A stretch of DNA of 64,000 bases, from the NCBI RefSeq assembly GCF_042648145.1, contig NZ_JBHRWV010000009.1:62001-126000 (forward strand), written 5' to 3'. Both the position numbers and the translations under genes were made by a program. A model generated the notes under the pieces. It ran no database searches. It was not told the DNA's origin and was given only the letters and a program-made list of their open reading frames with translations. Shown here piece by piece: positions 26,207 through 34,569 of this stretch. Numbering within the stretch: the first letter of the stretch is position 1; each line of letters opens with the position of its first letter. The DNA comes from Salinicoccus sesuvii. GTDB taxonomy: Bacteria > Bacillota > Bacilli > Staphylococcales > Salinicoccaceae.

Positions 26207-26569
26207 TTAGAATTGCAGACCGTTTTCACGAGCAGCTTCTGCGAGTGCTTTCACGCGTCCGTGGTATAGATATCCACCGCGGTCGAATACTACACTTTCA
26301 ATACCTTTGTCTTTAGCACGTTTTGCAATCAGTGCGCCGACTTCAGCAGCGGCATCTACGTTTGATCCGTTGTTGCTGTTAAACTCGGAATCTTGTGTAG
26401 AAGCACTTGCCAATGTTACTTTTTGGCTGTCATCAATCACTTGAGCATAGATATGCTTGTTAGAGCGATAGACATTAAGACGTGGTCTTTCTGATGTACC
26501 AGAAAGTCTGCTACGTACACGCTGATGTCTCTTTTGACGCACTTTGTTTTTATCAATCTTAGCGATCAT
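26207..26569 (-). CDS. rplR: 50S ribosomal protein L18
   Basis: 120 residues. MIAKIDKNKVRQKRHQRVRS start and the C-terminal FDRGGYLYHGRVKALAEAAR are the L18 signature. Binds 5S rRNA with L5. Confidence 0.97.
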   Translation of the reverse strand: MIAKIDKNKVRQKRHQRVRSRLSGTSERPRLNVYRSNKHIYAQVIDDSQKVTLASASTQDSEFNSNNGSNVDAAAEVGALIAKRAKDKGIESVVFDRGGYLYHGRVKALAEAARENGLQF

Positions 26570-26594
26570 TGATGTTCACTCCTCACTTTATAAA

Positions 26595-27131
26595 TTATTT
26601 ACCAGTTTTTCCTTCTTTACGGCGTACAAGTTCGCCTTTGTAACGGATACCTTTTCCTTTATAAGGTTCAGGTGGACGTACGGCACGGATTTTAGAAGCA
26701 AGAGCGCCAACACTTTCTTTGTTGATGCCTTCAACCTTAACGTTCGTATTGCCATCCACTGAAATGGAAAGGTCCTCGGAAGGTTCGAATTCAACTGGGT
26801 GAGAAAGTCCAACGCTAAGTACCAATTTGCTACCTTGCATCTGCGCACGGTAACCGACACCAACAAGCTCAAGTTCTTTAGTGAATCCTTCGGATACACC
26901 AACAACCATATTGTTGATTAGGGCACGCGTTGTACCATGATTCGTACGATGTTCTTTGGATTCACTTGGTCTTACGACCTGCAGTGTATTGCCTTCCATT
27001 TCGTAAGTCATTTCTTCGTTAAATGTGTTTACAAGCTCACCTTTGGGACCTTTAACAGTAACAGTAGATCCATTGATGTCAACTGTAACATCATTTGGTA
27101 TTTCAATAATACGTTTACCTACACGGCTCAT
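26595..27131 (-). CDS. rplF: 50S ribosomal protein L6
   Basis: 178 residues. MSRVGKRIIEIPNDVTVDIN start and RPPEPYKGKGIRYKGE near the C-terminus. Two duplicated RNA-binding domains, located near the GTPase centre. Confidence 0.97.
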   Translation of the reverse strand: MSRVGKRIIEIPNDVTVDINGSTVTVKGPKGELVNTFNEEMTYEMEGNTLQVVRPSESKEHRTNHGTTRALINNMVVGVSEGFTKELELVGVGYRAQMQGSKLVLSVGLSHPVEFEPSEDLSISVDGNTNVKVEGINKESVGALASKIRAVRPPEPYKGKGIRYKGELVRRKEGKTGK

Positions 27132-27155
27132 TTATTTGCACCTCCTGTTAATTGA

Positions 27156-27554
27156 TTACCAAACGTACGCGAGAACTTCCCCGCCGATATTTCTTTTGCG
27201 CGCTTCTTTGTCTGTAAGCACACCTTCGGATGTCGAGATTAGGGCAATTCCAAGACCATTAAGGACCTTTGGAAGCTCTTGTCTTTGTGCGTATACTCTA
27301 AGACCAGGCTTTGAGATACGTTTCAATCCAGTGATAACTCTTTCATTCTTGCTACCATATTTGAGGAATACACGGATGACTCCTTGCTTATCATCTTCGA
27401 TATATTCTACGTTTTTGATAAAACCTTCTGATTTAAGAATCTCTGCAATTTCCTTTTTAATGTTGGACGCAGGGATTTCAAGTGTTTCATGCCTCACGAT
27501 ATTCGCATTTCTGATGCGAGTCAGCATATCTGCAATTGGATCTGAGATTGTCAT
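27156..27554 (-). CDS. rpsH: 30S ribosomal protein S8
   Basis: 132 residues. MTISDPIADMLTRIRNANIV start; C-terminal STSEGVLTDKEARKRNIGGE. S8 binds the 16S central domain and in many bacteria represses the spc operon. Confidence 0.97.
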   Translation of the reverse strand: MTISDPIADMLTRIRNANIVRHETLEIPASNIKKEIAEILKSEGFIKNVEYIEDDKQGVIRVFLKYGSKNERVITGLKRISKPGLRVYAQRQELPKVLNGLGIALISTSEGVLTDKEARKRNIGGEVLAYVW

Positions 27555-27584
27555 TACTAATTGCCTCCTTTCAATTTATGGCGA

Positions 27585-27770
27585 TTACCAGCTTGCTTTT
27601 TTGACACCAGGAATCTGACCTTTGTAAGCAAGTTCACGGAAACATATACGGCAGAGCTTGAATTTGCGAAGAACTGAATGTGGTCTTCCGCAACGTTCGC
27701 AGCGTGTGTATTCTCTAACTTGGAACTTTTGTTTCTTTTGCTGTTTAGCAATCATTGATTTTTTAGCCAC
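27585..27770 (-). CDS. rpsZ: 30S ribosomal protein S14 type Z
   Basis: 61 residues, the short zinc-binding form. CxxC pairs at residues 24/27 and 40/43 (RCERC and LCRIC) bind one zinc. Sited between rplE and rpsH, where the C+ copy is normally found. Confidence 0.96.
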   Translation of the reverse strand: MAKKSMIAKQQKKQKFQVREYTRCERCGRPHSVLRKFKLCRICFRELAYKGQIPGVKKASW

Positions 27771-27789
27771 AATTTTGCCTCCTTATAGC

Positions 27790-28329
27790 TTACTTTTGAA
27801 ATGGCATACCGAACTGTGTAAGCAGCTCACGTGCTTCTTCGTCTGTGTTTGCTGTTGTAACAACAACGATGTCCATTCCTCTTACTTTAGATACTTTATC
27901 GTAGTCGATTTCAGGGAAGATAAGCTGTTCTTTAACACCAAGTGTGTAGTTGCCGCGTCCATCGAACGCTTTTTTGGAAATACCTCTGAAGTCTCTTACA
28001 CGTGGCAGGGATACTGAAATCAGTTTATCCAGGAAATCATACATTCTTTCTCCACGAAGTGTAACTTTAGCTCCGATTGGCATACCTTCACGTAGTCGGA
28101 AAGTTGCGATGGATTTCTTAGCTTTAGTAATTACTGGCTTCTGACCTGTAATTGCTTGTAGTTCTTCTACTGCAGTATCGAGTACTTTAGAGTTCTGAAC
28201 CGCATCGCCGACACCCATATTAACAACAATCTTATCGATTTTTGGTACTTCCATTACAGAAGAATAGTTAAATTTGCCAACAAGTTCGTTTTTAATCTGC
28301 TCATTGTATTTTTCTTTTAATCTTGCCAT
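27790..28329 (-). CDS. rplE: 50S ribosomal protein L5
   Basis: 179 residues. VMEVPKIDKIVVNMGVGDAV, and RLREGMPIGAKVTLRGERMY in the middle, are L5 hallmarks. Binds 5S rRNA in the central protuberance. Confidence 0.97.
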   Translation of the reverse strand: MARLKEKYNEQIKNELVGKFNYSSVMEVPKIDKIVVNMGVGDAVQNSKVLDTAVEELQAITGQKPVITKAKKSIATFRLREGMPIGAKVTLRGERMYDFLDKLISVSLPRVRDFRGISKKAFDGRGNYTLGVKEQLIFPEIDYDKVSKVRGMDIVVVTTANTDEEARELLTQFGMPFQK

Positions 28330-28354
28330 TGGATGGACCTCCTTCCATTAATAA

Positions 28355-28687
28355 TTAATTTTTTTCGTATTTTACTGTCGGAATTTCTTTTCCTGATTTT
28401 ACAGCAATTCTCACTTTAGTTCCGTCTTCTTTAACTTCTTGACGGATACGAGTGCGTTCACCTGATTCAGGGTCAACGTGCATAACGTTGGATACGTGGA
28501 TAGCCGCCTCAGTTTCGAGGATGCCGCCTTCAGGGTTCATCTGTGATGGCTTAAGATGTTTCTTCATCATATTGACGCCTTCGACGATGACACGGTTTTT
28601 AGCTGGGATTGCTTTGAGTATAGTGCCCTCTTTGCCTTTATCTTTACCGCTGATTACAACGACTTTGTCTCCAGATCTTACGTGCAT
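28355..28687 (-). CDS. rplX: 50S ribosomal protein L24
   Basis: 110 residues, slightly longer than the 103-105 usual in Bacillales. KOW motif in RSGDKVVVISGKDKGKEG. An assembly-initiating protein at the exit tunnel. GGAGGTG precedes the ATG. Confidence 0.96.
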   Translation of the reverse strand: MHVRSGDKVVVISGKDKGKEGTILKAIPAKNRVIVEGVNMMKKHLKPSQMNPEGGILETEAAIHVSNVMHVDPESGERTRIRQEVKEDGTKVRIAVKSGKEIPTVKYEKN

Positions 28688-28717
28688 GGGAATCGCACCT
28701 CCTTGTTTAAATGTCGA

Positions 28718-29086
28718 TTAAAGTACTTCTGGCGCAAGTGAAACGATCTTCATGAAGTTGCCTTCACGGAGTTCACGTGCTACTGGACCGAAGATACGAG
28801 TACCTCTTGGACCTTTATCGTCACGGATGATCACGCATGCGTTCTCATCGAATTTGATATAGGAACCATCTTCACGGCGTACACCAGATTTAGTTCTAAC
28901 TATTACAGCTCTTACTACTTCACCTTTTTTAACAACGCCACCAGGTGTTGCATTTTTTACAGTTGCAACGATGACATCGCCAATATTTGCAGTCTTGCGA
29001 CCAGTTCCACCCAAGACTTTGATAGTCAGCACTTCACGTGCACCTGAGTTATCTGCCACTTTTAAGCGGGTTTCCTGTTGGATCAT
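28718..29086 (-). CDS. rplN: 50S ribosomal protein L14
   Basis: 122 residues, exact family length. MIQQETRLKVADNSGAREVL start and a conserved GPVARELREGNFMKIVSLAP end. At the subunit interface. Confidence 0.97.
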   Translation of the reverse strand: MIQQETRLKVADNSGAREVLTIKVLGGTGRKTANIGDVIVATVKNATPGGVVKKGEVVRAVIVRTKSGVRREDGSYIKFDENACVIIRDDKGPRGTRIFGPVARELREGNFMKIVSLAPEVL

Positions 29087-29115
29087 GCGAATAGACCTCC
29101 TTTATCCTCGATAGT

Positions 29116-29379
29116 TTAGATGACTACTGCTTCTACAACGACTTCCACAAGGCGGAAACGTTTAGTTGCTGATAGTGGACGTGTTTCTTCAATTCTTACT
29201 ACGTCACCAGTTTTAGCAGTATTGTGCTCATCATGCGCTTTGTATTTTTTAGAATATTTGACACGTTTGCCAATGATCGGATGTCTTTTTTGTGTTTCAA
29301 CGACTACTGTGATCGTTTTGTCCATCTTGTCAGACACTACGCGACCTTGGTAAACTTTACGTTCGTTTTTACCTTCCAC
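29116..29379 (-). CDS. rpsQ: 30S ribosomal protein S17
   Basis: 87 residues. RKVYQGRVVSDKMDKTITVV and the OB-fold core with HDEHNTAKTGDVVRIEETRP. Early-binding small-subunit protein. Confidence 0.97.
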   Translation of the reverse strand: MEGKNERKVYQGRVVSDKMDKTITVVVETQKRHPIIGKRVKYSKKYKAHDEHNTAKTGDVVRIEETRPLSATKRFRLVEVVVEAVVI

Positions 29380-29400
29380 TGTATGAGCCTCCCTTTAATA

Positions 29401-29610
29401 TTATTGGCTTGCTTTCGCTTCGTCGATCTCTCTCGCACGGATAGTTGTTTTCATTCTAGCGATAGTTTTTCTAACCTCTTTGATACGAGCAGTGTTCTCT
29501 AGCTGACCAGTAGCTAGTTGAAAGCGTAGGTTGAAGAGCTCTTCCTTCAATTCTTTGACGTTATTTTCAATTTCAGAAGTTGTAAGATCACGGATCTCAT
29601 TAGCTTTCAT
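29401..29610 (-). CDS. rpmC: 50S ribosomal protein L29
   Basis: 69 residues from the ATG at 29610 (MKANEIRDLTTSEIE), which has AGGTGG 7 nt upstream. The longer frame only extends into rplP. The start overlaps the rplP end by 11 bp. Two-helix protein near the exit tunnel and trigger-factor site. Confidence 0.96.
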   Translation of the reverse strand: MKANEIRDLTTSEIENNVKELKEELFNLRFQLATGQLENTARIKEVRKTIARMKTTIRAREIDEAKASQ

Positions 29611-30034
29611 TCGTATCACCACCTAATTCTTCACGTTTAACAATCTTAGTTTTTACTGGAAGTTTGTGGCTCGCAAGACGAAGTGCTTCTCTAGCTACTT
29701 CTTCAGGGACACCTGAAACTTCGAACATAATACGACCGGGCTTAACTACTGACATCCAGCCTTCTACAGCACCTTTACCGGATCCCATACGAACTTCTAA
29801 TGGTTTTTTAGTGTAAGGTGTATGCGGGAAAATAGTAATCCATACTTTACCGCCACGCTTCATATAACGAGTCATTGCGATACGTGCAGCTTCAATCTGT
29901 CTGGAAGTGACCCAAGCAGTTGTTGTTGCCTGCAGTCCGTATTCACCAAAACTTACTTCAGTTCCGCCTTTTGCACGTCCTTTAGTGTCTGGACGATGTT
30001 GACGACGGTATTTTACTCTTTTAGGTAATAGCAT
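29600..30034 (-). CDS. rplP: 50S ribosomal protein L16
   Basis: 144 residues. MLLPKRVKYRRQHRPDTKGR start, then GEYGLQATTTAWVTSRQIEA. Needed for A-site tRNA accommodation. Overlaps rpmC. Confidence 0.97.
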   Translation of the reverse strand: MLLPKRVKYRRQHRPDTKGRAKGGTEVSFGEYGLQATTTAWVTSRQIEAARIAMTRYMKRGGKVWITIFPHTPYTKKPLEVRMGSGKGAVEGWMSVVKPGRIMFEVSGVPEEVAREALRLASHKLPVKTKIVKREELGGDTNES

Positions 30035-30049
30035 TGTTATTTTCCTCCT

Positions 30050-30694
30050 TTACTTTTTGTCATTCTTGACAGGAAGAACTTCTCCACGGTAGATCCATAC
30101 TTTAACACCGAGTTTACCGTATGTTGTATCTGCTTCTTCATGTGCATAATCTATGTCTGCACGAAGAGTATGCAGTGGAACTGTTCCTTCACTGTAACCT
30201 TCAGAACGTGCGATATCTGCGCCACCGAGACGACCTGAAACTTGTGTTTTAATACCTTTAGCTCCAGCTTTCATCGCTCTTTGCAGTACTTGTTTCTGTG
30301 CTCTACGGAAAGAGACACGGTTTTCAAGCTGACGTGCAATATTTTCAGCAACAAGCTTTGCATCCATATCCACTTTTTTAACTTCTACAACATTAATGTG
30401 GATTTTTTTGCCTGTAATATTTGTCAGTGCAGTACGCAACTTGTCGATTTCACTACCGCCTTTACCAATAACCATACCTGGTTTGCCAGTGTGAAGTGCA
30501 AGATTTACACGGTTTGCAGCGCGTTCGATTTCAACTTTAGAAACTGCTGCATCTTTAAGGTTGTTTTCGATATATTCACGGATTTTGAGGTCTTCGTGCA
30601 GTAGATCTGCAAAGTCTTTCTCTGCATACCACTTAGCCTCCCAATCACGGATGATACCAGTACGAAGTCCAATAGGATTTATCTTCTGACCCAA
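30050..30694 (-). CDS. rpsC: 30S ribosomal protein S3
   Basis: 214 residues. MGQKINPIGLRTGIIRDWEA start; KH domain with GMVIGKGGSEIDKLR; C-terminal LGVKVWIYRGEVLP. Part of the mRNA entry channel. Confidence 0.97.
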   Translation of the reverse strand: MGQKINPIGLRTGIIRDWEAKWYAEKDFADLLHEDLKIREYIENNLKDAAVSKVEIERAANRVNLALHTGKPGMVIGKGGSEIDKLRTALTNITGKKIHINVVEVKKVDMDAKLVAENIARQLENRVSFRRAQKQVLQRAMKAGAKGIKTQVSGRLGGADIARSEGYSEGTVPLHTLRADIDYAHEEADTTYGKLGVKVWIYRGEVLPVKNDKK

Positions 30695-30715
30695 ATTAAT
30701 TCCCTCCTTGTAGTT

Positions 30716-31099
30716 TTATGCGTTCTCTTCTACTTTTGTTTCTTCTGTTTCTTGAACTTCTTCAGTTGAAGGTTCTGAAACAACAATAGTGATATGACTT
30801 GTACGTTTGTTGATCTTAGTCGCACGGCCTTGCGCACGTGGACGGAAACGTTTCAATGTTGGACCTTCATTTGCATATGCTTCAGAAACATATAGGTTAT
30901 CAATGTCCATGTCGTAGTTGTGCTCAGCATTCGCTACTGCTGACTTGAGCAACTTTTCAACTACTGGCGAAGTTCTTTTGTTTGTTAGTTTAAGAATTGC
31001 AATCGCTTCTCCGACTTCTTTACCGCGAATGAGGTCAAGAACCATTCTCGCTTTGCGGGGAGCAATTCTAACTGTTTTTGCAACTGCTTTCGCTTGCAT
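30716..31099 (-). CDS. rplV: 50S ribosomal protein L22
   Basis: 127 residues. Family core RIAPRKARMVLDLIRGKEV and the tunnel loop KRFRPRAQGRATKINKRTSH. Compared with the common 110-117 residues it has a Glu-rich C-terminal extension of about 15 residues, a feature also seen in some staphylococcal relatives. Confidence 0.96.
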   Translation of the reverse strand: MQAKAVAKTVRIAPRKARMVLDLIRGKEVGEAIAILKLTNKRTSPVVEKLLKSAVANAEHNYDMDIDNLYVSEAYANEGPTLKRFRPRAQGRATKINKRTSHITIVVSEPSTEEVQETEETKVEENA

Positions 31100-31131
31100 C
31101 TTTCGTTCCTCCTTTATTCCGTCTTAATACC

Positions 31132-31410
31132 TTATCGTCTTGTTTTCTTGTCGTCGTTTCCGTGGCCTTTGAACGTTCTAGTTGGAGCAAATTCTCCAAG
31201 CTTGTGTCCGACCATATCTTCAGTTACATAAACCGGTACATGTTTGCGTCCATCATATACAGCAATTGTATGCCCGATGAAGTTAGGGAAGATTGTAGAG
31301 CGACGTGACCATGTTTTGATTACACTTTTCTTGTTATCTTCGTTGAGCTTTTCAACCTTTTTCATGAGGTGATCGTCAACAAAAGGTCCTTTTTTAAGAC
31401 TGCGAGCCAT
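31132..31410 (-). CDS. rpsS: 30S ribosomal protein S19
   Basis: 92 residues from the ATG at 31410 (MARSLKKGPFVDDHLMKKVE), with GGAGG about 8 nt upstream. The frame to 31455 has no second ribosome-binding site. Ends FAPTRTFKGHGNDDKKTRR. Located at the head of the small subunit. Confidence 0.97.
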   Translation of the reverse strand: MARSLKKGPFVDDHLMKKVEKLNEDNKKSVIKTWSRRSTIFPNFIGHTIAVYDGRKHVPVYVTEDMVGHKLGEFAPTRTFKGHGNDDKKTRR

Positions 31411-31469
31411 TTTGGCGCCTCCTTCCAATAATGCGTGCGGATGAATCATCCGCACACTACTTTGGTTTC

Positions 31470-32303
31470 TTATTTCTTCTTGCGTCCTCTTACGATGAGC
31501 TTATCAGAACGGTTTTTACCTTTACGCGTCTTCTTACCAAGGGTTGGTTTACCCCATGGAGACATTGGTGACGGGCGCCCGATTGGCGCACGGCCTTCAC
31601 CACCACCGTGTGGGTGGTCGTTAGGGTTCATAACAGAACCACGAACTGTCGGGCGCTTTCTCTTCCATCTTGAACGACCAGCTTTACCAATATTGATAAG
31701 TTCATGCTGTTCGTTACCAACAGAACCGACTGTTGCGCGACAAGTCGAAAGGATCATACGTACTTCACCAGAACGTAGTCTAACGAGAACATATTTACCC
31801 TCTTTACCGAGTACCTGGGCACTTGCGCCTGCTGATCTTACCAGCTGGCCACCTTTACCTGGTTTAAGTTCGATATTGTGGATTGTTGTACCTACAGGAA
31901 TATCAGTAAGTGCCAGTGCGTTACCAACTTTGATGTCTGCTTCTGGACCACTCATAACTTCGTGTCCTACTGTTACACCTTTAGGTGCAAGGATGTAGCT
32001 TTTCACACCATCTGCATATACAACCAGCGCGATGTTCGCTGAACGGTTTGGATCATATTCAATTTGAGTGACACGACCTGGTACACCATCTTTAATACGC
32101 TTGAAGTCGATTACTCTGTATTGACGTTTGTGTCCGCCACCTTTGTGACGTACTGTGATTCTACCTTGGTTGTTACGTCCCGCTTTTTTCGGAAGCGGCT
32201 GTAATAGTGACCGTTCTGGCGTCGTTGATGTAATCTCGGAGAAGTCAGAGCCAGTCATATTACGACGAGCGTTGGTGGTCGGCTTATATTTTTTAATCGC
32301 CAT
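31470..32303 (-). CDS. rplB: 50S ribosomal protein L2
   Basis: 277 residues. KKYKPTTNARRNMTGSDFSE start and the conserved NPNDHPHGGGEGRAPIGRPS loop containing the His important for peptidyl transfer. Usual length. Confidence 0.98.
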   Translation of the reverse strand: MAIKKYKPTTNARRNMTGSDFSEITSTTPERSLLQPLPKKAGRNNQGRITVRHKGGGHKRQYRVIDFKRIKDGVPGRVTQIEYDPNRSANIALVVYADGVKSYILAPKGVTVGHEVMSGPEADIKVGNALALTDIPVGTTIHNIELKPGKGGQLVRSAGASAQVLGKEGKYVLVRLRSGEVRMILSTCRATVGSVGNEQHELINIGKAGRSRWKRKRPTVRGSVMNPNDHPHGGGEGRAPIGRPSPMSPWGKPTLGKKTRKGKNRSDKLIVRGRKKK

Positions 32304-32334
32304 CTCGTTTTACCTCCTTATTGGTAAATATTGA

Positions 32335-32607
32335 TTAGAATATTTCAATAGTGCCTTCTTTGAGCGTCACTATTGCTTTTCTTCTTTTTCTTGTATAGCC
32401 GCTGTAACGTCCCATACGTTTTTTCTTCGGCTTGTAGTTCATTATATTCACTTTGTCGACTTTGACATCGAAAATGTTTTCAACTGCATATTTAACTTGT
32501 GTTTTGTTTGCTTTTACATCCACATCAAAAGTGTATTTATCCATGGACATCAAGTCAGCAGAACGCTCAGTGATTACAGGGCGTTTAATGATATCGCGTG
32601 CATCCAT
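32335..32607 (-). CDS. rplW: 50S ribosomal protein L23
   Basis: 90 residues. RDIIKRPVITERSADLMSMD start and MNYKPKKKRMGRYSGYTRKR near the end. Docking site for trigger factor and SRP. One-base overlap with rplD. Confidence 0.97.
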   Translation of the reverse strand: MDARDIIKRPVITERSADLMSMDKYTFDVDVKANKTQVKYAVENIFDVKVDKVNIMNYKPKKKRMGRYSGYTRKRRKAIVTLKEGTIEIF

Positions 32608-33230
32608 TACAGAAGCACCTCCTCTGCTTTATTGATTGCACCTTCAGTGAAAATAACACGGTTTGCAGAAAGGATATCGAGTACGTTGAGTTGCTCTGGT
32701 GTCAATACTGTAACACCTTGCAGGTTACGAGATGAAAGTTCGACGTTTACATCTTCATTCTCAAGTACAAGAAGTACTTTTTTGCTTGCGTCCAGATTTT
32801 CAAGAATTGCCAAGAAGTCTTTTGTCTTCGGTGCATCAAGCGACAGACTGTCAACGACTGTCAATGCTTCTTCATTAACTTTTGCGGACAATGCTGAGCG
32901 AAGAGCCAGACGGCGCATTTTTCTAGGCATTTTGTATGAGTAGCTTCTTGGCGTAGGGCCGAATACTACTCCACCTCCACGGTAGTGAGGCGCACGGATT
33001 GTACCTTGACGCGCATTACCTGTTCCTTTTTGTCTGAATGGTTTCTTACCACCACCGCTGACTGCAGAACGGTTCTTTACTGAGTGAGTTCCGCGGCGAA
33101 GTGACGCGCGTTGCAGATTGACTGCCTCAAACAGCACATGCTGGTTTGGTTCAATACCGAAAATATCCTGGTTAAGTTCTATAGAATTAACTTTTGTTCC
33201 TTCTTTAGTTAATACATCTATACTTGCCAT
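32607..33230 (-). CDS. rplD: 50S ribosomal protein L4
   Basis: 207 residues. The tunnel loop GGGKKPFRQKGTGNARQGTI and FGPTPRSYSYKMPRKMRRLA are diagnostic. In other bacteria L4 regulates the S10 operon through its leader. Confidence 0.97.
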   Translation of the reverse strand: MASIDVLTKEGTKVNSIELNQDIFGIEPNQHVLFEAVNLQRASLRRGTHSVKNRSAVSGGGKKPFRQKGTGNARQGTIRAPHYRGGGVVFGPTPRSYSYKMPRKMRRLALRSALSAKVNEEALTVVDSLSLDAPKTKDFLAILENLDASKKVLLVLENEDVNVELSSRNLQGVTVLTPEQLNVLDILSANRVIFTEGAINKAEEVLL

Positions 33231-33260
33231 TGTGTTAAATCCTCCCTTCCTAGATTACTA

Positions 33261-33923
33261 TTATTTAACACCTTTTTTAATTGCTGTCGCGATTTTGACA
33301 TATCCTTTACGTGGGCCAGGCACGTTGCCTTTTACAAGTATAACGTTGCGCTCTGCGTCCACTTTAACAATTTCAAGATTCTGTAGTGTAACAGTTTCTC
33401 CGCCCATGCGTCCTGGCAATGCTTTGCCTTTGAATACGCGTGATGGGTCAGCACCTTGTCCCATTGAACCAGGTCTTCTGTGGTAACGGGAACCGTGGGA
33501 CATAGGTCCGCGGCTCTGGTTGTGACGTTTGATCGCACCCTGGAAACCTTTACCTTTGGATGTTGCTGTCACGTCTACCAAGTCGCCTGCTTCAAATGTA
33601 TCTACAGTGACTTCTTGACCGACTTCGAATTCATCTGCTGCGAGATTTTTGAATTCGCGTACGAAGCGCTTAGGAGCTTTACCGGATGCTTTAGCATGTC
33701 CTGTTTCAGCCTTGTTTGCATATTTGTTTGTTCTCGCACCTGCAAAGAACTCACGTTTGTCGTCGAAACCGATTTGTACTGCGCTATATCCATCAGTTTC
33801 TTCCGTTTTCTTCTGCAGCACTACGTTGCCTGCTGCTTCAACTACAGTTACTGGAATGAGTTCTCCGTTTTCTCCGAAAACTTGAGTCATTCCCACTTTT
33901 TTACCTAAGATTCCTTTGGTCAT
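33261..33923 (-). CDS. rplC: 50S ribosomal protein L3
   Basis: 220 residues from the ATG at 33923 (MTKGILGKKVGMTQVF). A GTG four codons earlier lies inside the AGGAGG and is unlikely. HGSRYHRRPGSMGQGADPSR is the conserved loop near the peptidyl transferase centre. Confidence 0.97.
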   Translation of the reverse strand: MTKGILGKKVGMTQVFGENGELIPVTVVEAAGNVVLQKKTEETDGYSAVQIGFDDKREFFAGARTNKYANKAETGHAKASGKAPKRFVREFKNLAADEFEVGQEVTVDTFEAGDLVDVTATSKGKGFQGAIKRHNQSRGPMSHGSRYHRRPGSMGQGADPSRVFKGKALPGRMGGETVTLQNLEIVKVDAERNVILVKGNVPGPRKGYVKIATAIKKGVK

Positions 33924-33948
33924 CGAAAGTCGCACCTCCTGCTATAAT

Positions 33949-34257
33949 TTATAATTTGATTTCGATGTCCACACCTGATGGCAGGTTGAGTCCCATTAGG
34001 GCATCTACCGTTTTTGGTGTAGGGTTTGCAATGTCGATAAGACGTTTGTGTGTACGTTGTTCAAACTGTTCACGTGAGTCCTTGTACTTGTGCACCGCAC
34101 GGATGATTGTGTATACAGTCTTCTCAGTTGGAAGTGGAATCGGTCCGGAAACATCTGCACCAGAACGTTTTGCTGTTTCAACAATCTTCTCTGCTGACTG
34201 ATCGAGCACTCTGTGATCGTACGCTTTCAAACGAATACGAATTTTTTGTTTTGCCAT
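33949..34257 (-). CDS. rpsJ: 30S ribosomal protein S10 (NusE)
   Basis: 102 residues. KIRIRLKAYDHRVLDQSAEK start; C-terminal GVDIEIKL. First gene of the S10 operon. Also acts with NusB in antitermination. Confidence 0.98.
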   Translation of the reverse strand: MAKQKIRIRLKAYDHRVLDQSAEKIVETAKRSGADVSGPIPLPTEKTVYTIIRAVHKYKDSREQFEQRTHKRLIDIANPTPKTVDALMGLNLPSGVDIEIKL

Positions 34258-34464
34258 TATTTAACCTCCTTTTGGTCGTCATCATTGATTGATAGACTTC
34301 TCCACGAAAATTCTCTTGCACGCTGCCATGGCAAAGCGGCCGGGCGTGTCAGTAACCTCTCGCTTCATCGATTCAGAAACGCGCACCCTCTATAAGACGG
34401 CGGTGTATTCTTTAACATGGACATGTCACGTCCATTTCAGTCCAACGTTAGATATATTACACGA
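34258..34464 (-). promoter_or_regulatory. S10 operon leader region
   Basis: About 200 bp with no gene. The minus strand carries a GC-rich stretch around 34321-34365 (GACACGCCCGGCCGC) and a short palindrome TGGAC-ATGTCAC-GTCCA near 34420-34436, unlike the AT-rich spacers nearby. This is compatible with a structured leader RNA before rpsJ. I could not place a convincing -35/-10. Confidence 0.45.
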
Positions 34465-34510
34465 AAAGAGTGAAAAAATCAATAGATAAGCCAAGATTTT
34501 TTCACTCTTT
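34465..34510. terminator. Terminator of the NCS2 permease gene
   Basis: A perfect 16-bp stem (34465..34480 with 34495..34510), 14-nt loop, with a T6 run inside the 3' arm on both strands. It separates the permease gene from the S10 operon. Confidence 0.75.
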
Positions 34511-34569
34511 TTCACCGGACTGCCAATACGCTGTCCAATTATATAGTATTCAGTTACAAATTACAACAT

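Noticed and set aside
25710..26210. Long plus-strand open frame (166 aa) opposite rpsE
   Set aside because: Exact antisense of the ribosomal gene, no ribosome-binding site and no family pattern; a shadow of codon bias.
31435..31998. Plus-strand frame of 187 aa opposite rplB
   Set aside because: Shadow of L2; Pro/Ser-rich without any domain.
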